Notes under the pieces: generated by a model | Seen by the model: only the letters and a program-made list of their open reading frames with translations | Told to the model about the DNA's origin: nothing | Databases searched by the model: none | In this document: piece by piece, positions 41,697 to 50,709 of the stretch | How positions within the stretch are numbered: the first letter of the stretch is position 1 | Layout of the letters: each line of letters begins with the position of its first letter | Assembly: GCA_041441455.1 (NCBI GenBank) | Contig: JASDTB010000074.1 | Coordinates: 1 to 52,659 of the forward strand | Direction: 5' to 3' | DNA: 52,659 nucleotides | Origin: JAFIHK01 sp041441455 | GTDB taxonomy: Bacteria > Bacteroidota > Bacteroidia > Bacteroidales > UBA932 | Translations under genes and position numbers: made by a program

Positions 41697-42262
41697 TTAG
41701 TTACTTTCTGATCTTTTTTTAATTGTGTTTAGCCATACTCTTCGAATAATTGCACTTCCTGGGTAAATAATGCGCCAATAACGTCCAAAAATCCGACTGT
41801 CTTTTGGTGTTATTCCATTTACTCGAGTTTCGGTAGATAATAAAGTTTCATTATTGGTAGAAGAGACAAATCGGAAGTTAATAGCGACCTTTACATAATG
41901 AGGATTATTAAAAGAGCAGCACTTATCTTCACTTCATGATACTCATTAAATGCAAAAGCAGGGATCAATCCATCAATCTTTTGATTGTCTGTTTTCGAAA
42001 GAGTTAACTTAACTGGATACAAAAGAGACGCAAGACAAATTAAAACTCCTACTATCAGAACAACTAAAGCAATGTCTCTATTTATAATAAACAAAAAAGA
42101 TAGCGGTTGAAATAGTGAGACTGATCCAATGATTGAAATGATTGTCCCTATCCAAAAAAGATATGAAGGTGCATAGAATTTCGCGTAGTGCATCAAGCGA
42201 ATCATTACAATTAATCCAATAATAATGAAAGAAATAGAAGGAAATAGAGATTGGAGCTGCAT
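41697..42262 (-). pseudogene. Membrane protein with SRPBCC-like tail, broken by an internal deletion and frameshift
   Basis: The - strand frame starting at 42262 encodes several hydrophobic segments and then IDGLIPAFAFNEYHEVKISA, and stops at 41891 after a few unrelated residues. In another frame, from about 41920 to the stop at 41697-41699, one reads NNPHYVKVAINFRF, then LLSTETRV, then GRYWRIIYPGSAIIRRVWL. This is the usual C-terminus of proteins that begin their soluble domain with FNEYHEVKI-like sequence. The middle of the domain, which I estimate at 80-100 residues, is missing and the frame is shifted. It is therefore a decayed gene, or a collapsed assembly, since an N-gap lies 320 nt away. 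Confidence 0.7.
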
Positions 42263-42279
42263 GATTAAGAACGGTTTGG

Positions 42280-43164
42280 TTAGTAACTTTTGAGTCTTTG
42301 TCGATCTGTTGATATATATTCAGTACCATTAAAAACTAATAATTTTTCCCACTCTACGTCGCTTTCTGGTTTGATGCATTTTAATAAAAGGACTGGTTTC
42401 CCATTTCTTGTTATTGGAATAAAAATAATATCATAAACATTTTCATTATGAGTGCTCTTGAATAAATATCTGTATTGATCTTTCTCTCTTTCTACAATTA
42501 GAGTACCAAAGTCCCAATTGATTATTGAAATAATACTCCTTTTATTTTTAAATTGCACTAATTTTTTGTAATTGCCAATATTNNNNNNNNNNTTTTTATT
42601 TTTATCTGAAAAATGTAGGCTTTTGCACGCATATCGAGATGTAAGTTTATACTTATCTAGAAGTTGCTTTGTCATTAAAGTGTCCTCTAATAATTCATAA
42701 TCACTTATAATTATTTTGTCTTTGAGATTCCCAATACAATAAACTGCAGAGTCGATATATTGTGGCTCTTTAACTTTATATACTGCTGTAAATCCAGATG
42801 ATATAGGTTTTTCAAGATATTCAACTCTTTCAAATTTTGCATCTGACAACTTATTATGATGTTTATCAAAGAGAATTACACTGCCCAATCCTCTAAAATC
42901 TATTTTTTTACGAGCACTTGAGTTTGGGATTCTTAGTCTACGAATCTCCATATCTTCATATATTAATGAATCATTGTTATCAATTAAATTTTGATAATCA
43001 GAATCACCAATACTATCACGATTAAAATACAAATCGATATAAACTTCGTTTGAATTATTAATATAGTATTGATTTACAAATCCTATATAAGAATAATTTT
43101 TAGATTGATTATTTGTACATGAAGCTAATACTAGGAATAATATTAATAAATATTTTGATTTCAT
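42280..43164 (-). CDS. Hypothetical lipoprotein containing an assembly gap
   Basis: About 294 aa with a lipoprotein signal MKSKYLLILFLVLASC (lipid-bearing C16). I do not recognise a family. The sequence is rich in Tyr, Asn and Asp and in alternating hydrophobic strands, compatible with an exported beta-rich protein; two segments resemble each other in ending in clauses such as FIPITRNGKPVLLLKC. Ten N at 42583-42592 interrupt the gene; frames on both sides are open and agree if the gap is really 10 nt, which is not certain. It ends 17 nt before the broken membrane gene on the same strand. Confidence 0.65.
   Translation of the reverse strand: MKSKYLLILFLVLASCTNNQSKNYSYIGFVNQYYINNSNEVYIDLYFNRDSIGDSDYQNLIDNNDSLIYEDMEIRRLRIPNSSARKKIDFRGLGSVILFDKHHNKLSDAKFERVEYLEKPISSGFTAVYKVKEPQYIDSAVYCIGNLKDKIIISDYELLEDTLMTKQLLDKYKLTSRYACKSLHFSDKNKXXXXNIGNYKKLVQFKNKRSIISIINWDFGTLIVEREKDQYRYLFKSTHNENVYDIIFIPITRNGKPVLLLKCIKPESDVEWEKLLVFNGTEYISTDRQRLKSY
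42583..42592. other. Run of 10 N (assembly gap)
   Basis: Ten undetermined bases within the lipoprotein gene. A round number of N usually marks a scaffold join, so the true distance may differ. Confidence 0.98.
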
Positions 43165-43260
43165 TATTCAAATAATTAAATGTTGTATATCTAACATTGT
43201 AAAGTTATGTTTATAATGTTATTCTTGCAAATAATTGTAAATGATTATAATAATAAAAAT

Positions 43261-43294
43261 AAAAAGGGCACTCTCGTGTGAGGGTGCCCTTTTT
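43261..43294 (-). terminator. Terminator after carB
   Basis: AAAAAGGGCAC (43261-43271) and GTGCCCTTTTT (43284-43294) form an 11-bp stem with A/T tails, so it can work in both directions. It lies 20 nt after the carB stop on the - strand. Confidence 0.85.
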
Positions 43295-43313
43295 GTGGTG
43301 TGTTTATTCTGAA

Positions 43314-46300
43314 TTAAGAGGCGTATTCGTCCCAGCTCTTAATTTGGATCTCTTCGATTGGAATATTGCAGAATGCGTTGATAAATGCTGATGCTAATCT
43401 TGCATTGGTGATGATCGGAATATTGAAATCTACCGCTGCACGACGGATCTTATAGCCATTATCGAGCTCTTGCTTTGTAAGGTTTTTAGGGATGTTGATC
43501 ACAAAATCTATTTGCTTGTTTTTCAGCATCTCCATTGCTTTAGGAAGATCTCCAGTTTCACTTGGCCAAAGAACATGAGTCGCAGGCACATTGTTTTCGA
43601 TAAAGTATTTATATGTTCCGCCAGTTGCGTAAATATTGTATCCTTTCGAGATCAATAGACGAGCGGCCGAAAGCATCTCAGCCTTCTGCTTAGCGTCTCC
43701 TGTTGACATCAGAATATTCTTCTTTGGAATTGTGTATCCTACCGAAAGCATAGCCTTTAAAACCGCTTCATTGCTGTCGTCTCCGATACATCCAACCTCT
43801 CCTGTTGATGCCATATCTACACCAAGAACTGGGTCGGCTTTTTGAAGTCTTGAGAATGAGAACTGCGAAGCCTTTATACCAACATAGTCAAGGTCAAATG
43901 CATTCTTAGAAGGAGGTGTGACCTCTTCGCCGATCATAACCTTTGTTGCTAGTTCTATAAAGTTGATTTTTAGTACTTTTGAAACAAATGGAAAGCTTCT
44001 AGAGGCTCTAAGGTTACATTCGATAACTTTAATATCATTCTCTTTTGCAAGGAATTGAATATTAAAAGGACCGGTTATCTCGAGAGCTTCAGCAATCTTT
44101 CTTGCAATCTTTTTAATTCTTCGAGCTGTCTCAACATAAAGCTTTTGAGGAGGGAACTGTATAGTTGCATCACCTGAGTGAACACCTGCAAATTCAATGT
44201 GCTCCGAAATTGCATAAGCAACTACATTTCCATGATCAGCAACTGCATCTAATTCAATCTCTTTTGCATTTTGAATAAATTCAGAAACTACAACAGGATG
44301 CTTTTTAGAGACATTAGCAGCAAGTTTTAAAAATTGCTCTAATTCGTCGTGGTTTGAGCAGACATTCATCGCAGCGCCAGAAAGCACATAAGAGGGGCGA
44401 ACTAAGACAGGGAATCCAACTACTTCAACAAATTCAAAGATATCATCCATAGACGAAAGCTCTTTCCATCTTGGTTGATCGATGCCAAGTTTGTCGAGCA
44501 TAGTTGAGAATTTATGTCTGTCTTCGGCGTTGTCGATACTCTTTGCGCTTGTGCCTAAGAGATTTACGCCAGATTTGTCGAGTCTTAAAGCTAGGTTATT
44601 CGGGATTTGTCCACCTACCGATACAATCATACCATGAGGATTCTCCAATTCGTAGATGTCCATCACTCTTTCGTATGTCAATTCATCGAAATAAAGACGA
44701 TCGCACATGTCGTAGTCGGTAGAGACAGTCTCAGGATTGTAGTTAATCATAACACCTCTCCATCCTCTGTTACGAATTGTCTGCAGAGCATTTACACTAC
44801 ACCAGTCGAACTCAACAGAGCTTCCAATTCTATAGGCACCAGAACCTAAAACAACGATTGATCTCTTATCTCCAAGATATTTGACATCGTTATGAGTTCC
44901 ACTATAGGTTAGATACAGGTAGTTTGTCTGTGCAGGATATTCTGCAGCGAGTGTATCGATCTGTTTAACAACAGGCTTAATATTAAGCGATTTTCTATGA
45001 GTTCTGATTAGGGCAGAGGCCTCATCTACATCCATCTCATCTTTGAAAAGAAGCCTAGCAATTTGAAAATCGGAAAATCCTTGAACTTTGGCAAGTTTTA
45101 GAAGGTCAAAATTTAGCTCCTCTTTTGTATTCAATTTAGATAACTCCTTAGAGGTCTTTACAATATTTAGGAGCTTTTCCAAAAACCAACGGTCGATCTT
45201 AGTCAATTCATGAATTTGATCTACAGTATATCCTTTTTGGAATGCTTTAGAAATCACAAAAATACGATTATCTGTAGGCTCTCTGAGTGATTTATCGATA
45301 TCCTCAACACTAATCTCTTTATTGGCAACAAAACCATGAGCTCCTTGTCCAATCATTCTCAGACCCTTTTGAATCGCCTCTTCGAAAGTGCGACCAATTG
45401 CCATCACCTCACCGACACTCTTCATACTAGATCCAATCTCTCTAGAGACTCCTTGGAACTTAGATAGATCCCATCTTGGAATTTTGCAGACAATATAGTC
45501 TAATGCAGGCTCAAAGAACGCAGGAGTTGTTTTAGTTACTGAGTTTTTAAGATCAAAAAGACCGTATCCGAGTCCAAGTTTTGCAGCAACAAAGGCTAGT
45601 GGATAGCCAGTTGCCTTAGATGCCAACGCAGATGAACGGCTTAAGCGAGCGTTAACTTCAATTACTCTATAATCTTCTGATTGTGGGTCGAATGCATATT
45701 GAACATTACACTCCCCGACAATTCCAATATGTCTTACTATTTTTATTGCTAGTTCTCTTAGAAGATGGTATTCACTATTAGAAAGTGTCTGTGAAGGAGC
45801 AACAACAATACTCTCTCCGGTATGAATTCCAAGTGGATCGAAATTCTCCATGTTGCAGACAGTGATACAGTTGTCGTATTTGTCACGAACTACCTCATAC
45901 TCTATCTCTTTCCATCCCTTTAATGACTTCTCTACTAAGACTTGAGGAGAGTAGGAGAAGGCTTTAGATGCCAACACATTGAGCTCCTCTTCGTTGTCGC
46001 AGAAACCACTACCTAATCCGCCTAATGCGTAGGCTGCTCTTAAGATTACAGGATAACCTAAGTCCGCAGCAGCTTTTCTGGCGTCTTCGATATTTTCTAC
46101 CGCGTGACTTTTAATTGTCTTTACGCTTATCTGGTCGAGCTTTTTAACAAACAGCTCTCTATCTTCGGTATCCATGATGGCTTGAACTGGAGTTCCAAGC
46201 ACCTTTAGATTATACTTTTCAAAAATACCAGCTTTGTAGAGGGCAACTCCGCAATTTAATGCTGTCTGACCGCCAAATGCTAGAAGAATGCCTTGTGGCT

Positions 46301-46538
46301 TCTCCTTCTTGATAACCTCTTCAACAAAATATGGAGTTACGGGTAGATAATAGATCTTATCTGCAACTCCTTCGGATGTCTGAACTGTTGCAATGTTTGG
46401 GTTAATCAATACTGTCTGTATTCCCTCTTCACGCATGGCCTTTAAAGCCTGAGATCCAGAATAGTCGAACTCTCCGGCCTCTCCGATTTTAAGAGCTCCG
46501 GAACCAAGAAGAAGTACTTTTTGAATATTTTTTTCCAT
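43314..46538 (-). CDS. carB: Carbamoyl-phosphate synthase large subunit
   Basis: Full-length CarB, 1074 aa from the ATG at 46538 (a TTG three codons upstream is less likely). Two homologous ATP-grasp halves are visible: VLLLGSGALKIGEAGEFDYSGSQALKAM and ILLAFGGQTALNCGV in the first, VVLGSGAYRIGSSVEFDWCSVNAL and IVSVGGQIPNNLALRL in the second, followed by a C-terminal MGS-like allosteric domain. It makes carbamoyl phosphate for arginine and pyrimidines. It starts 9 nt after the carA stop. Confidence 0.97.
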   Translation of the reverse strand: MEKNIQKVLLLGSGALKIGEAGEFDYSGSQALKAMREEGIQTVLINPNIATVQTSEGVADKIYYLPVTPYFVEEVIKKEKPQGILLAFGGQTALNCGVALYKAGIFEKYNLKVLGTPVQAIMDTEDRELFVKKLDQISVKTIKSHAVENIEDARKAAADLGYPVILRAAYALGGLGSGFCDNEEELNVLASKAFSYSPQVLVEKSLKGWKEIEYEVVRDKYDNCITVCNMENFDPLGIHTGESIVVAPSQTLSNSEYHLLRELAIKIVRHIGIVGECNVQYAFDPQSEDYRVIEVNARLSRSSALASKATGYPLAFVAAKLGLGYGLFDLKNSVTKTTPAFFEPALDYIVCKIPRWDLSKFQGVSREIGSSMKSVGEVMAIGRTFEEAIQKGLRMIGQGAHGFVANKEISVEDIDKSLREPTDNRIFVISKAFQKGYTVDQIHELTKIDRWFLEKLLNIVKTSKELSKLNTKEELNFDLLKLAKVQGFSDFQIARLLFKDEMDVDEASALIRTHRKSLNIKPVVKQIDTLAAEYPAQTNYLYLTYSGTHNDVKYLGDKRSIVVLGSGAYRIGSSVEFDWCSVNALQTIRNRGWRGVMINYNPETVSTDYDMCDRLYFDELTYERVMDIYELENPHGMIVSVGGQIPNNLALRLDKSGVNLLGTSAKSIDNAEDRHKFSTMLDKLGIDQPRWKELSSMDDIFEFVEVVGFPVLVRPSYVLSGAAMNVCSNHDELEQFLKLAANVSKKHPVVVSEFIQNAKEIELDAVADHGNVVAYAISEHIEFAGVHSGDATIQFPPQKLYVETARRIKKIARKIAEALEITGPFNIQFLAKENDIKVIECNLRASRSFPFVSKVLKINFIELATKVMIGEEVTPPSKNAFDLDYVGIKASQFSFSRLQKADPVLGVDMASTGEVGCIGDDSNEAVLKAMLSVGYTIPKKNILMSTGDAKQKAEMLSAARLLISKGYNIYATGGTYKYFIENNVPATHVLWPSETGDLPKAMEMLKNKQIDFVINIPKNLTKQELDNGYKIRRAAVDFNIPIITNARLASAFINAFCNIPIEEIQIKSWDEYAS

Positions 46539-46547
46539 TGTTGTCAA

Positions 46548-47618
46548 TTACAGCATTTTAATAAAATCATCGAACAAAAATTCAGTATCAGTAGGGCCGC
46601 TAGAGGCCTCTGGATGAAACTGTGCAGAGAAGAAAGGCTTAGACTTGTGTCTGATACCTTCGTTAGTTCCATCGTTCATATTGATGAAAAGTGGCTCCCA
46701 ATCGCTACCTAAAGTGTTACCATCAACTGCATAACCATGGTTTTGAGATGTAACGAAACATCTGTTTGTGCCTGCCATTCTAACAGGTTGGTTATGACTT
46801 CTGTGTCCATATTTTAGCTTGAAAGTAGAGGCTCCTCCAGCTTTTGCCAGAAGTTGGTTCCCCATACAAATTCCAAAGATTGGTTTATCTTTTTTCATTG
46901 CCTCTTTTATATGTTCAACTGCTTCTCCACACAGTTCTGGGTTACCTGGGCCATTTGAAATAAAGAGACCGTCGTATTCAATTGTGTTGAAGTCGTAGTT
47001 CCATGGAACTCTAATCAATTCAACGCCTCTTTCGATTAGACATCTGATGATGTTGTGTTTTACTCCGCAATCTACCAATACTACTTTTTTGTTTCCGCTG
47101 CCATATTTGATTACCTCTTTGCAGCTGACAACATCAACTTGATTGATTAGATTTGGGTCGGAAATCTGTTCGATTTTGCTTCCTTGTGGTTCGATTTTAC
47201 CAAGCATAGTGCCTGCTTCACGAAGAATTTTTGTCAATTCGCGAGTGTCGATACCATAAATGCCAGGAATCTTGTGCTCTTTTAGCCATTCATCAAGACT
47301 CTTTTTGGCATTCCAATGGCTGTAGGTAAACGAATAGTCCGAAATTACCAGTCCTCGGACATGAATCTTCTCCGACTCATAGAAAATGGAGAGATTGTCT
47401 ACCAATGAATCTCCTGGTACTCCGTAGTTTCCTACTAGAGGATAGGAGACGCAAAGAATTTGTCCTGAGTATGACGGATCAGTCAAACTTTCGGGATAAC
47501 CAACCATGGCAGTAGAAAAAACGACCTCACCATCAACGGCTTGGTCGTATCCAAAAGCAAATCCCTCAAAACTGGTCCCGTTCTGTAGGGAGAGTGTTGC
47601 CGGCTTATTAAAGTGCAT
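46548..47618 (-). CDS. carA: Carbamoyl-phosphate synthase small subunit (glutaminase)
   Basis: CarA, 356 aa, providing ammonia from glutamine to CarB. The class I glutamine amidotransferase triad is visible: C251 in IFGICMGNQ, H335 and E337 in QFHPEASSGP. The N-terminal domain has FEGFAFGYDQAVDGEVVFSTAMVGYPESLTDPSY. It is the first gene of carAB; the promoter lies in the gap and the 3' end of the preceding C69 gene. Confidence 0.97.
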   Translation of the reverse strand: MHFNKPATLSLQNGTSFEGFAFGYDQAVDGEVVFSTAMVGYPESLTDPSYSGQILCVSYPLVGNYGVPGDSLVDNLSIFYESEKIHVRGLVISDYSFTYSHWNAKKSLDEWLKEHKIPGIYGIDTRELTKILREAGTMLGKIEPQGSKIEQISDPNLINQVDVVSCKEVIKYGSGNKKVVLVDCGVKHNIIRCLIERGVELIRVPWNYDFNTIEYDGLFISNGPGNPELCGEAVEHIKEAMKKDKPIFGICMGNQLLAKAGGASTFKLKYGHRSHNQPVRMAGTNRCFVTSQNHGYAVDGNTLGSDWEPLFINMNDGTNEGIRHKSKPFFSAQFHPEASSGPTDTEFLFDDFIKML

Positions 47619-47650
47619 TCCTTATTGATTTAGTAAAATTATAAACTCGG

Positions 47651-47682
47651 CAAAGGTATATATTTTACATTCCTCTTGCAAA
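47651..47682 (-). promoter_or_regulatory. Promoter of carAB
   Basis: On the - strand, -33 TTTG (47682-47679) and -7 TACCTTTG (47658-47651) are 20 nt apart, a full consensus match. The -33 box lies within the last codons of the C69 dipeptidase gene. The leader would be about 28 nt. Confidence 0.65.
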
Positions 47683-49272
47683 TATTGACCATAAGTCAGC
47701 CTTCATTTCTCTCCATCTTTTCATTGTCAATGATGCAAAATCTTCGGTGTATTTGGTTAGCAATATTTTAGCCTCTTCATTTTTTCCCTCTTTAATTAAG
47801 GCAGCAGCTCTCTCTTCAATAACCTTGTTGTCTTCGAACATTTTGTTCTCAAAGTAGTGAATTTGAGGCTCTAATATCTTTCTTGTACGGTCCCAATTGA
47901 TTGTAGCAATTCTATTAGTCTCTCTGAATGACCAAATTGCAGCATCTTCTCTGTATCTGTGTTGTCCGCAAACTTTGAAGCTTTGAGGTAGATCATTTGT
48001 ACCTGCATAGATAGGTATTCTTGGGCTTTGAGCAGGATTATCGAATGAGAAGTAAGCTACACCACCAATTTCATCGGGTAACCAATCTCTAAGTTGGATA
48101 ATATGCGAGTAAGAACATTGGATAACAGCAATACCTCTTATTCTTTCGGTTACTCCTGGTTTTAGCATATTAAGCAAAGCTCTCATGTCGTTATTCATGA
48201 AGTTTGAAATAGGCTTGACCATCTCTTTATATTCACCTTTAACGCGGTCTCTTCTAGTTACTTCTACTGCCAGATTTTTAGTTTGATCCCATTCTGTACC
48301 ATCATAAGTCTCTCTGTAAAGTGACATGATGTCTCTTACAGATACTCTCTTTTCGGGTTTAACCGAAAATGGAAGCTCTTCTGCATCGAATTTAAGTCCC
48401 AAAGAAGGAGCTAAAGTGTTCAATACATAATATTCTCTAATCGCAAAAGGTTTAGATCCCGAAACTATTTTCCAAAACTTAAAAGGCTCTTTTCCATCCC
48501 AAAATCCAAGCTTCTTACATCTCTCTTTGATATCAGAACTATACATGAAAAAGTCTGGATTATCAAAATCAACCAATGAAATTCTAGGAATGTTTGCAGA
48601 GATACCAACATGGTCGTCTGGAACCCTTTGTGCAACCCATATAGCAGAAGGTTTTCCTGGGCCTGAACCAAACATCTCTAGCTGCCAAACCTCTTTTTTA
48701 TCGGCAATTGTAATACACTCACCAGAATCACCATAACCATATTTTTCAGCAAGCATACCAATTAATTTGATAGCATCCCTAGCTGTAGAACATCTCTGTA
48801 ATGCAATTCTCTCAAGCTCCTCTATCAAGAAAAGTCCTTGATTATTCTCTAGCTCCTTTCTTCCGGTGATGGTAGTCTCTCCAATTGCAAGTTGTTTTTC
48901 GTTCATACAAGGATAAGCTACGTTTAAATATGCAAAAGTCTCAGCTGGAGCTGGAATTCTTCCTTTTTCAGTTACGTTTCGCATATCATGTGGCTCTTCG
49001 TTGTGAAGCATTCCCCAATAAATTGGTTCAGTGTCGCCAGCATTGTATTTTTTTCTCTTTTCGAATGTCAACCATGTTCTGTAGTTTGAATCGCAGGTGT
49101 GAGCAGTCATAACTGATCCATCGGTACTTGCATTTTTTCCTACCATGATTGATGTACAACTTTCGGTGTAATCCTCATCATCTGGAGAGATGTAGGGATA
49201 AGTAACCTGTGCTCCGGCAAATGCAACGAAAAACAGCATTAATGCCGTGAATAGAAGTTTCTTTAGTTTCAT
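47665..49272 (-). CDS. Secreted C69-family dipeptidase
   Basis: A 535-aa peptidase of family C69 (PepD-like, Ntn-hydrolase fold). The signal peptide MKLKKLLFTALMLFFVAFAGA is clear. The likely nucleophile is C39 in ESCTSIMVGKNASTDGSVMTAHTCDS; as in other exported members it follows a short propeptide-like stretch. YGYGDSGECITIADKKEVWQLEMFG is a further family block. It should degrade dipeptides outside the cytoplasm and so feed amino-acid fermentation. A TATTTTTG -7 box lies upstream. Confidence 0.92.
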   Translation of the reverse strand: MKLKKLLFTALMLFFVAFAGAQVTYPYISPDDEDYTESCTSIMVGKNASTDGSVMTAHTCDSNYRTWLTFEKRKKYNAGDTEPIYWGMLHNEEPHDMRNVTEKGRIPAPAETFAYLNVAYPCMNEKQLAIGETTITGRKELENNQGLFLIEELERIALQRCSTARDAIKLIGMLAEKYGYGDSGECITIADKKEVWQLEMFGSGPGKPSAIWVAQRVPDDHVGISANIPRISLVDFDNPDFFMYSSDIKERCKKLGFWDGKEPFKFWKIVSGSKPFAIREYYVLNTLAPSLGLKFDAEELPFSVKPEKRVSVRDIMSLYRETYDGTEWDQTKNLAVEVTRRDRVKGEYKEMVKPISNFMNNDMRALLNMLKPGVTERIRGIAVIQCSYSHIIQLRDWLPDEIGGVAYFSFDNPAQSPRIPIYAGTNDLPQSFKVCGQHRYREDAAIWSFRETNRIATINWDRTRKILEPQIHYFENKMFEDNKVIEERAAALIKEGKNEEAKILLTKYTEDFASLTMKRWREMKADLWSIFARGM

Positions 49273-49316
49273 TTGGTTCTTATTGATTAATATTAATATT
49301 TAGTGTTCTTATCTAA

Positions 49317-49324
49317 CAAAAATA
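49317..49324 (-). promoter_or_regulatory. -7 element of the C69 dipeptidase gene
   Basis: TATTTTTG on the - strand fits the -7 consensus and lies 44 nt before the ATG at 49272. No -33 box is evident. Confidence 0.4.
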
Positions 49325-49371
49325 AAAAAACAAATTAACTTTACACATACTTATTTAAAATCCCATTTATT

Positions 49372-50709
49372 ATGAGAAAGTTTTTGACAGTTTTGCTCGT
49401 ATTGGTGTCGTCTTTAATCTTTGCAGGAGAGCGTAAAGTGTATGTCATAGATATAAGACAGGAGATAAACGCTGCGTCGCAGAGAATTTTAATGATGGGA
49501 ATGCGAGAGGCTCAAAAACTAAATGCAGACTATATAATTCTCAATATAAACACGTATGGCGGTGCTGTTGATGCTGCCGACAGTATGAGAACTGCTATAC
49601 TTAAAAGCAAAATTCCTTTTGCTGCCTTCATTAATAATCAGGCAGCATCTGCAGGTGCGCTGATATCTATTTCTTGCGATAGTATCTATATGAGTAAAGG
49701 TTCTAGTATTGGCGCTGCGACTGTTGTTGACCAGACTGGTAAAGTTCTTCCAGACAAATATCAATCTTTTATGAGAGCCATGATGCGCTCAACTGCAGAG
49801 GCGAACGGCCGTGATCCTAAGATTGCAGAGGCAATGGTAGATCCTTCTGTGTCGATTCCTGGAATCATTGATAGCACAAAGGTGTTAAGTTTTACTAGAG
49901 AAGAGGCAATTAAAAATAATTATTGTGAAGGCAAAGCTGAGACAATCGAAGAGGTTGCTTCTCAATTCGTCGGTAGTCTAGATTATGTCATTATCAAACA
50001 GCGGATTACATTCCTAGATAAATTGATCTCATTCTTCTTGTCTCCAGTTGTTCAAGGCATCTTAATTATGATGATAATTGGGGGAATATATTTCGAGGTG
50101 CAAGCTCCTGGGTTTGGCTTTCCAAGTGTTATTGCCATAACTGGTGCAGTTCTGTATTTCGCTCCACTCTACTTAGAGGGTTTGGCAAACTATTGGGAGA
50201 TCATTCTCTTTTTCATTGGTGTTGCGTTGATTATTTTAGAGCTCTTTGCCTTTGTCGGGTTTGGAGTTGCAGGAATCTTGGGGATAATCATTCTCTTTGC
50301 AGGCTTGACATTTGCTATGATAGATAATGATCTTCTGCTTAAAGGAGATGAGATAAATTTGATGCCAATTATAAAACCTTTAGCTCTTGTGATGGTGACA
50401 GGAACCTCTTCTTTGATACTATCTATCTATTTTGCATCTAAGATTTTTGGTAGCTCTAGGTTTACCAAATTAGCTCTTAAGACTAGCTTGATGGAGAGCG
50501 ATGGTTTCGTTGGTGTAAATACTGATTATGCCGATTTAGTAGGTAAAATGGCAATTGTGATGACCGATATGAAACCTTCGGGCAAAATTGAAATTGATGG
50601 CAAGTGGTATGAGGCTTCGCTGGAGTTTGGAATGGTTCGCAAAGGGGGAACTGTTGTTGTTACACGTTTCGAGGGCGGACGACTTTATTGCGAATGTCTT
50701 CCTCAATAA
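49372..50709 (+). CDS. NfeD family membrane-bound ClpP-like serine protease
   Basis: Long-form NfeD, 445 aa. A signal peptide (MRKFLTVLLVLVSSLIFAGE) precedes a ClpP-like protease domain with the Ser-Lys dyad S93 (NNQAASAGALIS) and probably K129 (LPDKYQS). Four membrane segments lie about 215-345, and a C-terminal OB-fold begins near 375 (VGVNTDYADLVGKMAIVMTDMKPSGKIEIDGKWYEA). Such proteins act in membrane quality control with stomatin-type partners; no stomatin gene is adjacent. Its last 50 nt overlap the 3' end of ispG on the other strand. Confidence 0.92.
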   Translation: MRKFLTVLLVLVSSLIFAGERKVYVIDIRQEINAASQRILMMGMREAQKLNADYIILNINTYGGAVDAADSMRTAILKSKIPFAAFINNQAASAGALISISCDSIYMSKGSSIGAATVVDQTGKVLPDKYQSFMRAMMRSTAEANGRDPKIAEAMVDPSVSIPGIIDSTKVLSFTREEAIKNNYCEGKAETIEEVASQFVGSLDYVIIKQRITFLDKLISFFLSPVVQGILIMMIIGGIYFEVQAPGFGFPSVIAITGAVLYFAPLYLEGLANYWEIILFFIGVALIILELFAFVGFGVAGILGIIILFAGLTFAMIDNDLLLKGDEINLMPIIKPLALVMVTGTSSLILSIYFASKIFGSSRFTKLALKTSLMESDGFVGVNTDYADLVGKMAIVMTDMKPSGKIEIDGKWYEASLEFGMVRKGGTVVVTRFEGGRLYCECLPQ

